Shown: piece after piece, positions 45,284 through 56,561 of the stretch | Position numbering within the stretch: the first letter of the stretch is position 1 | Layout of the letters: each line of letters opens with the position of its first letter | NCBI GenBank assembly: GCA_033977485.1 | Contig: CM066985.1 | Location: 78,311,045 to 78,375,044, forward strand | Length of the DNA: 64,000 nucleotides | Source: Hydrangea macrophylla | Taxonomy: Eukaryota; Streptophyta; Magnoliopsida; Cornales; Hydrangeaceae | Direction of reading: 5' to 3' | Notes under the pieces: generated by a model | Databases searched by the model: none | What the model was told of the DNA's origin: nothing | Seen by the model: the letters and a program-made list of their open reading frames with translations, nothing else | Program-made: the position numbers and the translations under genes

Positions 45284-46004
45284 CAGGGCCGGCCCTTCCC
45301 CTTTGGAAAGTAGGCCTAGGCCTAAAGCCCCCCAATTATAAAGAAAATTGAGGGCCCCAATGCTTAGTAGTAATATATAGTATATTTCAGCCCAAAAGGC
45401 CCAATAATTCAGCCTCTTCCATCTCTTTTCTTAATTTTTTTTTAATTTCAAAACATAGTAGCGTGTGAGACACAACTCTACATTCTCTCTCTCTACATTC
45501 TCTCTCTCTTTCTACATTCTAAGAGAAGCCTCCTTTGACAGCTTTCTTTAGGGTTTTTTTTTGTTGGTTCAATTGTTCAAATCTAAGTTCAAACAGAGTA
45601 TAGAGCCCCAAACTCTTATGATCTTATCCTGGATGAGTCATCCATGATCCATGGCAGCCCAGTGGCCCACTAATTTTTACCACATGTTTGTATCTCTTTC
45701 TCACCAAAAAAATTTGTTTCTTGAACTTAAAAACATCTCACATAGAACAAATTCATCTTATTATTCTTATAAAAACATTCTAGTATATCTTTGGCAGCTG
45801 CAGCTTGGAGTACCGAGTACTGGGCTTTTCACTTTTGAGATTATGGCTTTTGAGATATACTGATGTATTATATTATATCTTTTACTTTTGAGATTATGGT
45901 TCATTGATTGCTATGTGGTAAGTTAAGTTTTGATTTTTTTTTTCTAAACTTCATTACAAATGCTTGATTCTAATAGTATATTGGTATTATATATGCAGTG
46001 TTCA

Positions 46005-46185
46005 TATAGAAGCTGTTGGCACCGTGCCACGGGCTGGCCCCTTCGACCTTCGCAACTAGCATCACGAGCGATAGCGCAATTGAGGTAAAGAAACTGAAAT
46101 ATTACCTCAATTGCGCTATCGCTCGTGATGCTAGTTGCGAAGGTCGAAGGGGCCAGCCCGTGGCACGGTGCCAACAGCTTCTATA
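46005..46185. repeat. Perfect 84-bp inverted repeat with a 13-nt loop
   Basis: The left arm 46005-46088 is exactly complementary to the right arm 46102-46185, with no mismatch in 84 bp; the loop is 46089-46101. The arms are GC-rich (GGCACCGTGCCACGGGC within) in otherwise AT-rich DNA and encode nothing recognised. It sits in the 5' untranslated part of the hAT, upstream of the transposase. It may be a very young TIR mini-element with a TA or TATA target, or a local inverted duplication. Confidence 0.95.
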
Positions 46186-46392
46186 GATGCAAATTCTTTT
46201 AAATATTTTGACTCCTTCATTGTGATTTGTGAAGAAACAATAAGAATTGAATTGTGATTTGTGTTTAGGAATGAGTGAATTACCTACCTATTATATGGAT
46301 TAATGAATAATGATTATGGAATTTAGAAGTTAGAACAAATGTTGAAAAGTTGTTTATTTATTATTTGTATAGGGTTGTTATTCTCTGTTGCC

Positions 46393-48973
46393 ATGCCTCC
46401 TAGGAAATATGCTTCCGGGTCCGAAAAAAGAAAGAAAAAACAAAAAGTAGAAGCCCTTATTCAATCTTAAGCAGGAGCACTAGATAAATTTTTCAGTAAC
46501 AAAAAACAAGTAGATAATAAAGTTTCAACTGAAAATTTAGTGAATGAGGAAAATGAACATCGAGATGGGAATGATAACGAAGAACATGAAGATTTTGAAA
46601 ATGGTGAAAGTGAACATCGAAATGAGAATTATATTGAAGAACATGATGATGTGGTGAATGACGAAAGCACACCTCGGGATGAGAATTGCAATGAAGAACA
46701 TGGAGATTTGTTGGGGACTCAATCCGGTGAAGCATTGAATGAAAAATATGCTTCTTCAAACATATATGATCCAATAAATTGGTCTAAGATTGATCAAAAG
46801 ATGAGGGACTTGTTAGTAGAAAAAGTACCTATAAGAGATCATGATGTCAATTTTAAATTTCCGAGAGATGAAGGTGACAAGACATTTTTCTTCCGTGCAT
46901 TACATTCAACATTTACCAAATGGAGAGAATAATGACAGAAAATGGCTAGTGTACTCCATTATTGGGGATTTGGTATTTTGCTTTTGTTGCAAATTGTTCA
47001 AGAAAGAAGGAAACAAAACACATTTGGCTAACGAAGGAATTAAGGATTGGAAAAATCTTGGTAGAAGGCTTAAATATCATGAAAGAAGTGATGAACACAT
47101 TACTTGCATGAGCTTGTGGGTGGAATTAGAGATGAGAATGCAAAAGAAAAAAACCATTGATAAAAGTCCTCAAGGACATATGAACAAAGAGAGAGAATAT
47201 TGGAGACAAGTATTACTACGGATACTTGTTGTGGTGAAAACACTTGCTAAGAATAATTTAGCATTTCGTGGAGACAATGAGAAGGTTTATCAAGAAAACA
47301 ATGGCAATTTTTTAAGCCTCATTGAAATGATTGCCGAATTTGACACCGTAATGCAAGAGCATCTTCGATGTATTGAAATGCGTGAGATTCATTATCACTA
47401 TCTTGGTCACAAAATCCAAAATGAATTGATAGTAATGTTGGCTAATGAGATTAAAGGTACAATTGTTAAAAGGATCAAAGGAGCAAAGTACTTTTCAATT
47501 ATCCTTGATTGTACTCCGGATGTGAGTCATGAAGAACAAATGTCTCTTGTAGTTCGGTGTGTAGATGTTTCAACGAATCCAATAAAGGTGGAAGAGTTCT
47601 TTTTAGAGTTCTTAAAAGTGAATGACACATCGGGGCTTGGACTTTTTAGCAAGCTTAAAGATGTATTAAGCACTCTTCAACTTGACATCGATGATGTGAG
47701 AGGACAAGGATATGATAATGGATCTAATATGAAGGGAAAACATAAGGGTGTACAAAGTAAGCTACTAGAAATCAATCCTAGAGCATTTTATACGCCATGT
47801 GGTTGTCATAGTCTTAACCTTGCAGTTTGTGATATGGTCAACTCTTGTTCAAAAGCTATATCCTTTTTCGGAGTGGTTCAACAAATATATTCAATGTTTT
47901 CGTCTTCTACAAAGCGGTGGAAAGTTTTCAAAGATCACGTTGATGGTCTCACTCTTAAGCCATTATCACAAACACGTTGGGAAAGTTAGGTTGAAAGTGT
48001 CAAAGCATTAAGGTATCAAGCTCCACAAATAAGAGATGCGTTAGTTCACTTAGCAAGTACCAGTGAGGATCCCAAAACAAAAAGTGAAGCCGAGCCTCTT
48101 GCAACACATAAATTGCGAATTTTGAATTTCCTACTTGGCATGGTAATTTGGCATAAGATGTTGTTTGTTGTTAATGTTGTTAGCAAGACCTTGCAAAGTG
48201 AAGATACACATATGGATGTTGCTCTAGATCAATTAAAAGGACTCATTTCCTTTTTAGAAAGTTATAGAGAAACTGGGTTTCAAAAGGCCATGGCTGAAGC
48301 GAAAGAAGTTGCCAGTACAATGGAGATTGAACCAATATTTCGTGAAAAATGAATAATTCGCAGGAAAAAACAATTTGATGAGAATGTTAGTGAAAAGGCT
48401 ATACAATCACCTGAAGAATCCTTCCGAGTTAATTACTTCTTATATATAGTTGATCAAGCTCTTTCTTCACTTAAGAGTAGGTTTAAACAATTTCAAGCAT
48501 ACGGAGAAACTTTTGGCTTTTTGTTTGATTTGGAGAAGTTGAAATCCATGGATGATGAATCTTTGAAGACTTGTTGAGGCAACCTTGAAAATTTTCTAAA
48601 ACACGACATGCATTCTGATAGTGATGGGAGAGACTTGTTTCTAGAATTGAAGGTCTTGAAAGAAGTTCTACCAAAAGAAAGAAAAAAGTCAATCGAAGTT
48701 CTTAATTATTTGAAAGCAATGGAAGGTTGTTTCCCAAATACATGGATTTCTTATAGAACACTGTTGACTATACCAGTTACAGTCGCTTCTGCAGAAAGAA
48801 GCTTCTCAAAGTTGAAATTGATAAAGTCATATCTTCTGTCAACCATGTCACAAGAAAGATTGAATGGACTAGCCATGTTAGCTATTGAAAAAGATATGAT
48901 AGAAAATCTTGACTATACAAGCTTAATTAGTGATTTTGCAGCTAAAAGCTCGAGGAGGGTGATGTTTCAATGA
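46393..48973 (+). pseudogene. hAT transposase (TTF-type finger, DUF4371, hAT dimerisation), broken
   Basis: The probable start is ATG at 46393 (MPPRKYAS, then a basic Lys-rich stretch like a nuclear-localisation signal), with TAA near 46468. An acidic region with three diverged repeats of the ENxEEHxD type follows. A TTF-type zinc finger lies near 46940-47100 ([10 protein letters not shown]), then a DUF4371-type/RNase H-like core ([42 protein letters not shown]). The C-terminal dimerisation domain is LLTIPVTVASAERSFSKLKL (48764-48823). Breaks: a frame change near 46930 and stops near 47987, 48350 and 48575. It resembles plant proteins often annotated as zinc finger MYM-type 1-like. The enzyme cannot be made from this copy. 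Confidence 0.88.
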
Positions 48974-49194
48974 TAGAGTACAATATATATTTTTTTGTGG
49001 GTAGAACTTAGAAGAGTACAGAATTTTAGCCTTGTTGTAAAGTCAATTGTTCTAAGCTAATTATAAATGCAAGGTTTATTTTTTTGTTTCGCATGTTAGT
49101 CAAATTTTTCCTGGTTTGAAACTTTGAACTAATATAGAGAGGGCCCATTTGGGGAAGCTCGCCTAAGGCCCCCAACAACTCAGGGCCGGCCCTG

Positions 49195-49440
49195 ATTGTA
49201 CTCTATCATTGAAACATCACCCTCCTCACAGGTTTAGCTGCAAAATCACTAATTAAGCTTGTATAATCAAGCTTTTCTACCATATCTTTTTCAACAGATA
49301 GCATGGCTAGTCCATTCAATCTTTCTTGTGACATGGTTGACCGAAGATATGATTTGATCAATTTCAACTTTGAGAAGCTTCTTTCTGCAAAAGCGACTGT
49401 AACTGGTATAGTCAACAGTATTCTATATACATAGATGTTT
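49195..49440 (-). pseudogene. Outer hAT: transposase C-terminal fragment
   Basis: 70 codons encode the hAT dimerisation segment IPVTVAFAERSFSKLKL and continue to the same terminal MFQ plus stop as the inner copy. About 60 of 69 residues match 48767-48973. The fragment breaks off near 49440; the rest of this element is missing. Confidence 0.85.
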
Positions 49441-50530
49441 TTTTGCCATAAATGGAAAAATAACCCATCTAGATAAATTTGCCCATTTAAGATTAGTGCA
49501 CAGAAGCTGTGGTTTCTAAGTTTTTATTGCATATCCCCAATTAAAGTTTTAGCCTACCATTTTGGAATTGAAATTGTCTTCCAAATAAAATTTAAAGATA
49601 TATTAAATAGATGCACACAATCACCGTCCAATTAAAATTAAAGTTATAAAACTAAGGTAAGGGTGAAATATAATATTAATATATTATTTTCTCCACTTAA
49701 CATGAGTTGGGGTTGAATTTATGGAATCTGCAAAATAGCAAAGTTTAGTACAACTAGGCTAATAAAACATAAACAAATAGAAATACTGAATTAATCATAA
49801 AATACTAAACCTTCGACTTTGGATTCTTGTGGGGTCACAGTGGTTGAACTCCAAGAACACAAAAAAGCCAAACCAAATCCAAATCTAACTTGGGAGTGAG
49901 ATATGAGTATGGTGTGCTTGGGACTTTAGTAGGTGATTATAACAACTACGTGGCTAAAAAATCTGGCATTTACTTGCAAAATCTGTCTTCTAGTGAATGG
50001 AAATATTGCTATAAAAACTGGAAAGTTAGGGTTTTAAACTATTTTAGGGGACAACTACAAGTAATACTACACTAAAAATATTAAATCTAATTTTAAATAG
50101 GATTATTTTTACTACTACAAAGTGACAAAGGTTGTACACGAAAGCAAATATTTTATTTTAAGAAATACAGTACACAAAGTTTTGCTACATATTTTTGAAC
50201 ATGAAATCATCAATTACATAAAAGTAAATTTTTACAACTACTAGAACTAGAAAAGGCAAAGAAAAACTAAAATTTCCTATTTCTAGGGACAATATGAAGT
50301 GCTCACATGATAACCTCCCTAAACTATTCTCTCCCGAACAGTGATTGTGAAGCTGTTGGTTTTTGAATTGTGTCTTGGTCTTGTAGCTGTTTGTTGCAGC
50401 TTGTATTTATAGGCGAAGTTTATGATACACTTCGTCACTGCGTTCATCATCTTTGCAATTTCTTCTTCACTGCTTGTCCCAATTGTCTCTGGCTTCTGAC
50501 AGTATTTGAAGATTGATCCTGCATGATGAA

Positions 50531-50624
<94 letters not shown>

Positions 50625-50984
50625 AAAAAAATATCACCATCATCATTCTCCTGCATATTCAATAGTTTGTTTTATTATTTTATTATTATTATTTTTTTGT
50701 TTCTTTTGATTTCGTTTAAAACATTTACAGTGACTCTACTGTGCAAATTTTTGACTAACATTTTATGAGGAATGGTTCGGTATGGTTACGACTTCTTTTT
50801 TTCCCTTTATTTCATCATTTCACCTAAACATATAAAATGTGTAAAAACAAATAATTACATGCATTTGAGTGACATCACTGTTAAATTATATTAATTCAAA
50901 TATGCATGTAAAACTAGGAATTTGGGGGATTAAATGAGCACTATGTCTATTATATTGGCACATAAATGTGCAATATTCAGTGTT
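49441..50984. other. Unassigned AT-rich stretch
   Basis: No coding remnant is recognised. It contains a TATA-like GTATTTATAGG near 50403 and a large microsatellite at 50533-50622. It lies where the CACTA right end would be expected, but that end was not found. Confidence 0.45.
50533..50622 (+). repeat. (TG)n(AG)n compound microsatellite
   Basis: About 14 TG units run directly into about 31 AG units. Confidence 0.97.
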
Positions 50985-52380
50985 TGTCAGTAAGCCAATC
51001 CATTCCTACGATCACGTTGAATTCAGACATTGATAAGACTATCAAGTCTGCTGGGAGAATCTTATCTTCTAGGGTCAAGGGACAATCCTTGCACACCTTA
51101 CCTAACTTAACAGTTACTCCCAAAGGCGAAATAGCATTAAACCAACTCAAGTGCTAGGGGTACCAAACCCAAATCACGCATGATCTTAATATCTATGAAA
51201 GAACGAGCAGCATTGGTTTCAAACAAAGCTCTAACTTGACTATGAAATAAAATGATTGTTCCTTCCACGTTTTGTCGTTCCTCGGCATTATATCCTGTAT
51301 TGTCAGGGATGATGGCATTCACCCTAATCTGTCCTTGCTGTCCTTGTTGTCCCTGAGTGGGCGCTCTATAGTAGCCTCCATGAGGTGCTCGGCAATCCTT
51401 GCTAATGTGACCAGGCTTGTTACAGTTACGGCAGACGAGATCATTAAGACGGTTGGTCTTGGGAGATGTGCAATACCTTGCAGTGTGTCTGGGCACTTCA
51501 CAATTGAAGCATCCATTAGTATTCTGTCATTAGGCGACGGGCTGTGCTTGAGGTGGACCTCGCTATTGATTTTACTGTCGAGTAAAGTTAGCTTGGGGCT
51601 TTTTTGTACCATCCCAAGTTCGCTTGGTAGTTGTTAATCTGGAGCTTCCATCCTTGATTATTCCGGGGTGGTTGAGCGGGAAAGTTCCTCGGTAAGGTTC
51701 TGGGTGGAGGTCGATTCTCTTGTGATCCTTGTACAGGATAAGCATCCTTTTTCAAACTTGAAGTAAGGTGGACTATCCCTTCAAATGTCTAGCCCAGATG
51801 ACCTATCATCATGTATCAGAGGTATGGGTTGAGTCCTTAATGGAATCACTTGACCTTCTTGGCGGGGGTATCTATCATGTACGAAACGAAACAGGAAAGT
51901 CGGTCGAATTGTGTGGTATATTCCCTGATCGCCCAGTTCCCTTGATCTAGGCTCAGGAAATTCCTTTCTTGCTGATCTCTTTCGTCCTCGGGGAAAAACT
52001 TCTCGAGAAATCGAGTCTTGAATGCTTCCCAAGCCATTCTCCATGCAGCATCGATCCCAATTGTGGCTCTCTCGGCCTCCCATAAGTCCACGGCGGCGTA
52101 AGTCAATTGAAATACGGAAAAACGTCTCTTGTAAAGTTCTCTGCATTCTAAGGCTTCGAAGATTAGCTCCATCTCTTGTATCCATTGTTTGGCTTTCCAC
52201 CATTCTGCCATGCTGTCGAACTTCTTGGGTCGCAGGCCATGAAATCATTCCAATAGCTTATCTCATGTCTGCCTCGGAGGAACAGCGAGGTTGTTGCCGT
52301 TGTTGGCTCGATGGATAGCATTGTTGTAGGTGTCGCCAACGTGTTCCATTTGTTACATGAATGCTTCAAAGACTCCTGTT
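50985..52380 (-). pseudogene. Chromovirus gag and protease
   Basis: Gag probably starts near 52350 (MEHVG). The core lies at 51846-52250 (MAEWWKAKQWIQEMELIFEA; FPEDERDQQ), followed by a CCHC knuckle CRNCNKPGHISKDC near 51400 and a protease whose active site reads LFETNAARSFI where the family has LFDTGASHSFI. The catalytic Asp-Thr-Gly is thus lost to Glu-Thr-Asn. The final recognised residues are MSEFNVIVGMDWL near 50995-51035. The PR-to-RT linker expected next is missing. Several frame changes and stops are present. Confidence 0.82.
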
Positions 52381-52879
52381 GGTACCCTCAGGAATGGGTG
52401 CTCCTAGTCATGCTTGATATCTCATGTTCCCAACCATAGTGTTCCATATGAGGTGTACCTATAAAAGATCTAATGATTAGTTGGCAATCTTCTTGGGGAA
52501 AACAACCATAAGTAAAACAATAGAAGGCATCACACGAATCTAAATCACAAGCATGACATAAATAATGATATAACAATAGAGATAATCAAAAGAAACGATC
52601 TGCTAAATATATATCCAAAAGATGTACCGCGGAGTACATAACAGATCATCTGTGTACAGCGTAGTACATGGTCCTATACAAGATCTAGCAAAAGATATAA
52701 ACAAACCACCATTGGTGGCTACCTATACAAAAAGACTATGGTCAATAGTTATCTATGTAAGCGTTAAAAGTAAGTGGACAACATATCCTAAAGTAAAAAA
52801 AAAAGTCTAAGTCCTAAATGTCCTGGACTCAAAAGTTGTCCACGTCAGATCCATAGAGAGAAGCCTCATCCTCCGGGAA

Positions 52880-53709
52880 ATCTCAGACAAAACTCATCCT
52901 CATCCATGTCATCATCATCCATCATTTCCTCATCTTCCATCAAATCCTCATCAGCTAGCTCACGTCCATCATGCTCCATAACGACTCCTAAATCTTCCAC
53001 ATCGGCCATATCGACTTGGGCTGCATCAAATGTAGCTGTAAGTGCCTCGGCCTCTGCCATAGCATGTGCCAACTCTGCTACTCCTATCTCAAATCCATGG
53101 GGATATGCATCCATCTCCGTAGCCTACTCTGTTGAGAGTTGTGCTATCATGCCGCTTGGTAAGACTGTACCATAACGTCATCACCCGCATCATCTGTTGC
53201 TATCTCCTCCTCTATCGGGTAACCCTCTGCTACTATAATGTGTACACCAACTAACACATCTATACCAGCTGGGTCCTCCTCTGGATCATCTGGGTCCTTC
53301 TCTGGATCATACTCTGGCTCCTCATCGTCAGTATTCTCGTCCTCCTCATCTTCCATCTCCTCATTGTCATCCTCTGGCTCATCACCGTCATCGCGGCTCT
53401 ATCGGGGGAGGTGGTGGAACTGCTCTAATCTCTACAAGTAAAGCTTGATATAGCCCACAATCTGGTAGCATCTATAGGGAATCCTCCTCAATGCGTTTGA
53501 AGGTGTCCTTGCGGTAGATCATCCCGTGATGTATCACCTGTGGATCTTGGGTCCCAAATCTCTACTGCTCAATCCGCATAGCTCCCTCTGTCTCTGCAAT
53601 GGCTTTGTGGTAACCTTCCAGGCATAGTACTATGGATCTGCTGGCTCAATACTGCCTTCATACATGTAGTGCCCTCTAAACTCAACTGGAACGAACAACG
53701 GTGGTGCCA
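52880..53709 (-). pseudogene. Extra acidic ORF upstream of chromovirus gag
   Basis: From ATG at 53707-53709 (MAPPLFVPVEFRG) the frame can be followed with stops (near 53630 and 53400) and one frameshift near 53155 to about 52880. It ends in long Asp/Glu runs (EDEENTDDEE; EDEEMMDDDDMDEDE). It lies between the PBS and gag of the 5' LTR at 53810. I do not recognise a named domain. The plus-strand Ser-rich frames over the same bases are its shadow. Confidence 0.55.
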
Positions 53710-53784
53710 TGCTACCTAAAAAGAGACTAGCTTAAGGTTCTAGGACCAGGTGGTGTGGGACAATCTGTGAGCGAAAAGGTATAA

Positions 53785-53805
53785 CCTGGGGCTTTGATAC
53801 CAAAA
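53785..53805 (-). other. Primer-binding site of the chromovirus
   Basis: On the minus strand, shortly after the LTR end GGGGTGTGACA, the sequence reads TGGTATCAAAGCCCCAGG. It is complementary to the 3' end of initiator tRNA-Met apart from one change, and fixes the element's orientation. Confidence 0.82.
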
Positions 53806-53809
53806 ATAA

Positions 53810-54594
53810 TGTCACACCCCGAAACGGCGAAAAATGTAGAAAAATAAATGTCCTTTTTGGGCCCATAGGGAATGACTGTTGAAGTCACTTGATTTTTTAT
53901 ACCACATAGTACTAAGTAATAGAAAGGAATAAAGATCACAAGAATGTAATCTAGGTTCTGGTTAAAGCATATCTTAATGTCAAAAGAAAGTTACTAGCTA
54001 TTACGCATCAGAGTCTCAAATCAAAGTAAAGCATAATGAATTACAAACGTTAAGGAAACATTTTCTTGAACACAAAAAGGTCTGAAAATAGTAAGGATAA
54101 ATAAACTATGATCTAGCCTAATCTTCAATTGGAATAGAGGTAGTCCTCGGCATAGTAGTCCTCTTCTGCCTGGCCTTCGTCTGGGTAGTCCTTCACAAGA
54201 ACGTCATCACCATCATAGTAGTCCTTGCCCGCAGATCCTTTACCTGTATAGTCACAACCAGGGTACGCTGGAACGAGAAATGTCTAGCGACATAAATGTC
54301 GTCAGTTAAACGAAAGCTGAGTGAATTAGATACTAACAGGGTATCAACTGTTGAAGTTATTACAAGTTATGAAAGATAAATAATTCGATTCAATCGATTG
54401 GGACTTCGCCTTCTTCAAAGAGAAGACAGTCTAGCAACATAAAATAGGGAAACTAAAATGCATGCCTCTTATCTTCATCTAAACAAGCCCTAACATTAAT
54501 ATTATGCTACCAAGTAAGTTTAAAACTCACCTTAGATGTGTGGGGTGTGTTTAGGTATTTATTTGGAAAGCTTGGGCTCTCCAATGGTGGTCCA

Positions 54595-54661
<67 letters not shown>

Positions 54662-55251
54662 CTTTTCTTTTTTCTGTTCTGGTCCTCTTCATCTTCTCCT
54701 CTTCAGTCGAAGTGTATGTGTATGAGTGTGGATGTATATATGTGTATATATATATATGAGTGTATATATATATCAAAACACACACAAAACATTCCCTCTC
54801 TCTAAAACTAGTTTTGGAAACCAAAATGACGCAGAAAATGATCACATATATATAGAGGAGAAGTGTTCATGTGGACAAACTCCAGCCAAAGCAAAAGAAT
54901 CTATCCAGCTGCTACCAATCGATTGGCAAGGGTGGCAATCAATTAGGGTAGGTAGTTAATGATCCAATCGATTGGGATAAGGGTCCAGTCGATTGGAGTT
55001 TGGTATTAATGACTCTAATCGATTGCAATGGAGTCCAATGGATTAGGTCTAGGTGGTAGGTACAAAAGTAGCAATCGATTAATGTAAGATGCCAATCAAT
55101 TAGTATCCAAGGTATGGTAATCGATTGGGACAGAGTCCAATCGATTGGTATATAGAATACACCAAAGGCAAAGTTAAACTCATACAAGTATTTAAAAGGA
55201 GAATACAAGGTATTAATCATTTAATACATTATAAAAATATAGGGTATTACA
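53810..55251 (-). repeat. 5' LTR of a chromovirus
   Basis: 1442 bp, with plus-strand ends TGTCACACCCCG and GGGTATTACA. It contains a CT microsatellite (54599-54660), AT repeats (54730-54775) and a cluster of CCAATCGATTGG palindromes (54914-55145). It shares only the terminal bases with the LTR at 32972-35365, so the two belong to different families or subfamilies. Confidence 0.8.
54914..55145. repeat. Cluster of CCAATCGATTGG palindromes
   Basis: About ten exact or one-to-two-mismatch copies of the 12-bp palindrome lie within 230 bp at irregular spacing (roughly 15-35 bp), with one more near 54393. Confidence 0.85.
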
Positions 55252-56203
55252 AATTGATTGTGGTTTAACGTGTTGAATGCTTTAATGATATATAGAATTA
55301 GTAAATTCATGCTTGGAAACCATGAACATGCTATATTAGGGATTACAAGTCAGTTATGTAACGGTTTCCATGCTTATGTGTTTATGTTCTTATGTGATTG
55401 TATGGTGATCAATGAATACCTGGGGAAATGATTCATTGTTGAGAGTAATAAGGGAGGGAAAGGTGAAGAAATCCATTTGAGAATGGATGTCTAAGGAACA
55501 TAAGTGACCACGGGGCCAAGGGAAGATCTTCAGATTTTGAATGAATCATTGAACTGGTAGTTTAGTGATCACGGATATTGGTTATGTGTTTATTTGTAAC
55601 AATACACATGTTAAGCATTCAATCATGTTTAGATTGCTCACTAAGCATAATGCTTAAGAAAACCGTTTTCCTTTTTTGTTTTGGTATATAACAACCACTG
55701 CATGTTCAAAGTAAGGCACGGAGAGGAAATGAGTGAGGCTTGGGCTTGGAATGGGAATTTTCTTATGTTAATATGCTAATAGTTTGGAATTTGAATTGTA
55801 GTTTCTATAATGGTGAAGTTAGCACTCTTGTTGTAACCATGAGACTTTATTCCTTCAACTTGTAATTTGGTGGAATGGGAGTTAAACATAGAGAACCTTA
55901 TGTAAAGTTCTATGTGATCAGTTGGTTTAAGCGTAAGTTGTTGTGTTGGACTGTTCCGGCATGTCCAGATTGGTGTCGCATCTATGTTGGACAAGTTTTG
56001 GTTGTAATCAAGTTATCTGTATGCAAATTTTTGGAATGCTTTTCTGGTAAAATTCTTAGAGAACAAAACTTAGACCCAAGAGTAAAGGGTAAGGAGGTAA
56101 ATGAAATAGAAGAGGGAAAAATGGTAATTCAATATGTTAATACGGTGAGACTTATCAATTTAAGCCTCTTATATACAAGGTTTTGAAATATATATATATA
56201 TAT
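55252..56203. other. Degenerate LTR-like sequence
   Basis: No coding remnant is seen. Phrases such as CATGCTTATGTG and GGCACGGAGAGGAAATGAG, together with a Thr-like TTGTAA tail near 55835, recall the middle of the chromovirus LTR at 17.9-18.4 kb. It ends in a TA microsatellite at 56188-56203. Confidence 0.3.
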
Positions 56204-56340
56204 TGTTGGAAAAATAAAGGATAATGCTTTGAACTTTGATTGAGGCATGCAACTTTTGCATTGTGCTTAAGAATAATTCTACCACTCGGAGTCAGTGACT
56301 CGTTGCACAAGGTCTCGATGGCACTATTAGGGTATATATC
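56204..56340 (-). repeat. Truncated LTR fragment related to 58885 and 63336
   Basis: It starts TGTTGGAAAAATA and shares GATTGAGGC(A/G)TGCAA, CTTAAGAA and GAGTCA(G/A)TGACTCG with the LTRs at 58885 and 63336, then diverges near 56335. AGCTCGGCTTGAGCTCG-type repeats of unknown origin follow to about 56530. Confidence 0.65.
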
Positions 56341-56561
56341 AGTCGAGTGTAACCAATTTAAGCTCGAGCTCACGTTTGGGCTCGGCTTGAATGGTTAGCA
56401 CCTTAAGCTCGGCTTGAGCTCGCCAAAATCTTAAACGAGCAAGTTCAAACTCGGCTCGATAAAGATTGCACTAGATCAAGCTAGATTAAATGTAAAAATC
56501 AAACAAGCTCAAGGTAAACTCGAAGCTCGGCTCTCAAACAAATCGTAAATAATACTATTTC

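Larger units (their letters stand above)
45284..49194 (+). mobile_element. Inner hAT element inserted in its own relative
   Basis: The termini are CAGGGCCGGCCCT (left) and AGGGCCGGCCCTG (right), 13-bp inverted repeats. Perfect 8-bp target duplications ATTGTACT lie at 45276-45283 and 49195-49202. The 3911-bp interior encodes a broken hAT transposase. The 8-bp duplication and the C-terminal dimerisation domain identify the superfamily. Confidence 0.92.

Noticed and set aside
45651..45863. Short ORF in the hAT 5' region
   Set aside because: No similarity to transposase, and the N-terminus of the transposase starts at 46393.
50040..50080. TACACTAAAAATATT as the missing CACTA right end
   Set aside because: A right terminus should read ...GGTGTAGTG on the plus strand; this is neither the right orientation nor the right sequence.
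50447..50662. Minus-strand Leu/Ser repeat ORF
   Set aside because: It is a translation of the TG/AG microsatellite.
52906..53441. Plus-strand Ser-rich ORFs
   Set aside because: They are shadows of the Asp/Glu-rich minus-strand ORF (GAx codons read as TCx).
54536..54845. Ser/Leu and Arg/Glu repeat ORFs in the chromovirus LTR
   Set aside because: They are translations of the CT microsatellite inside an LTR.
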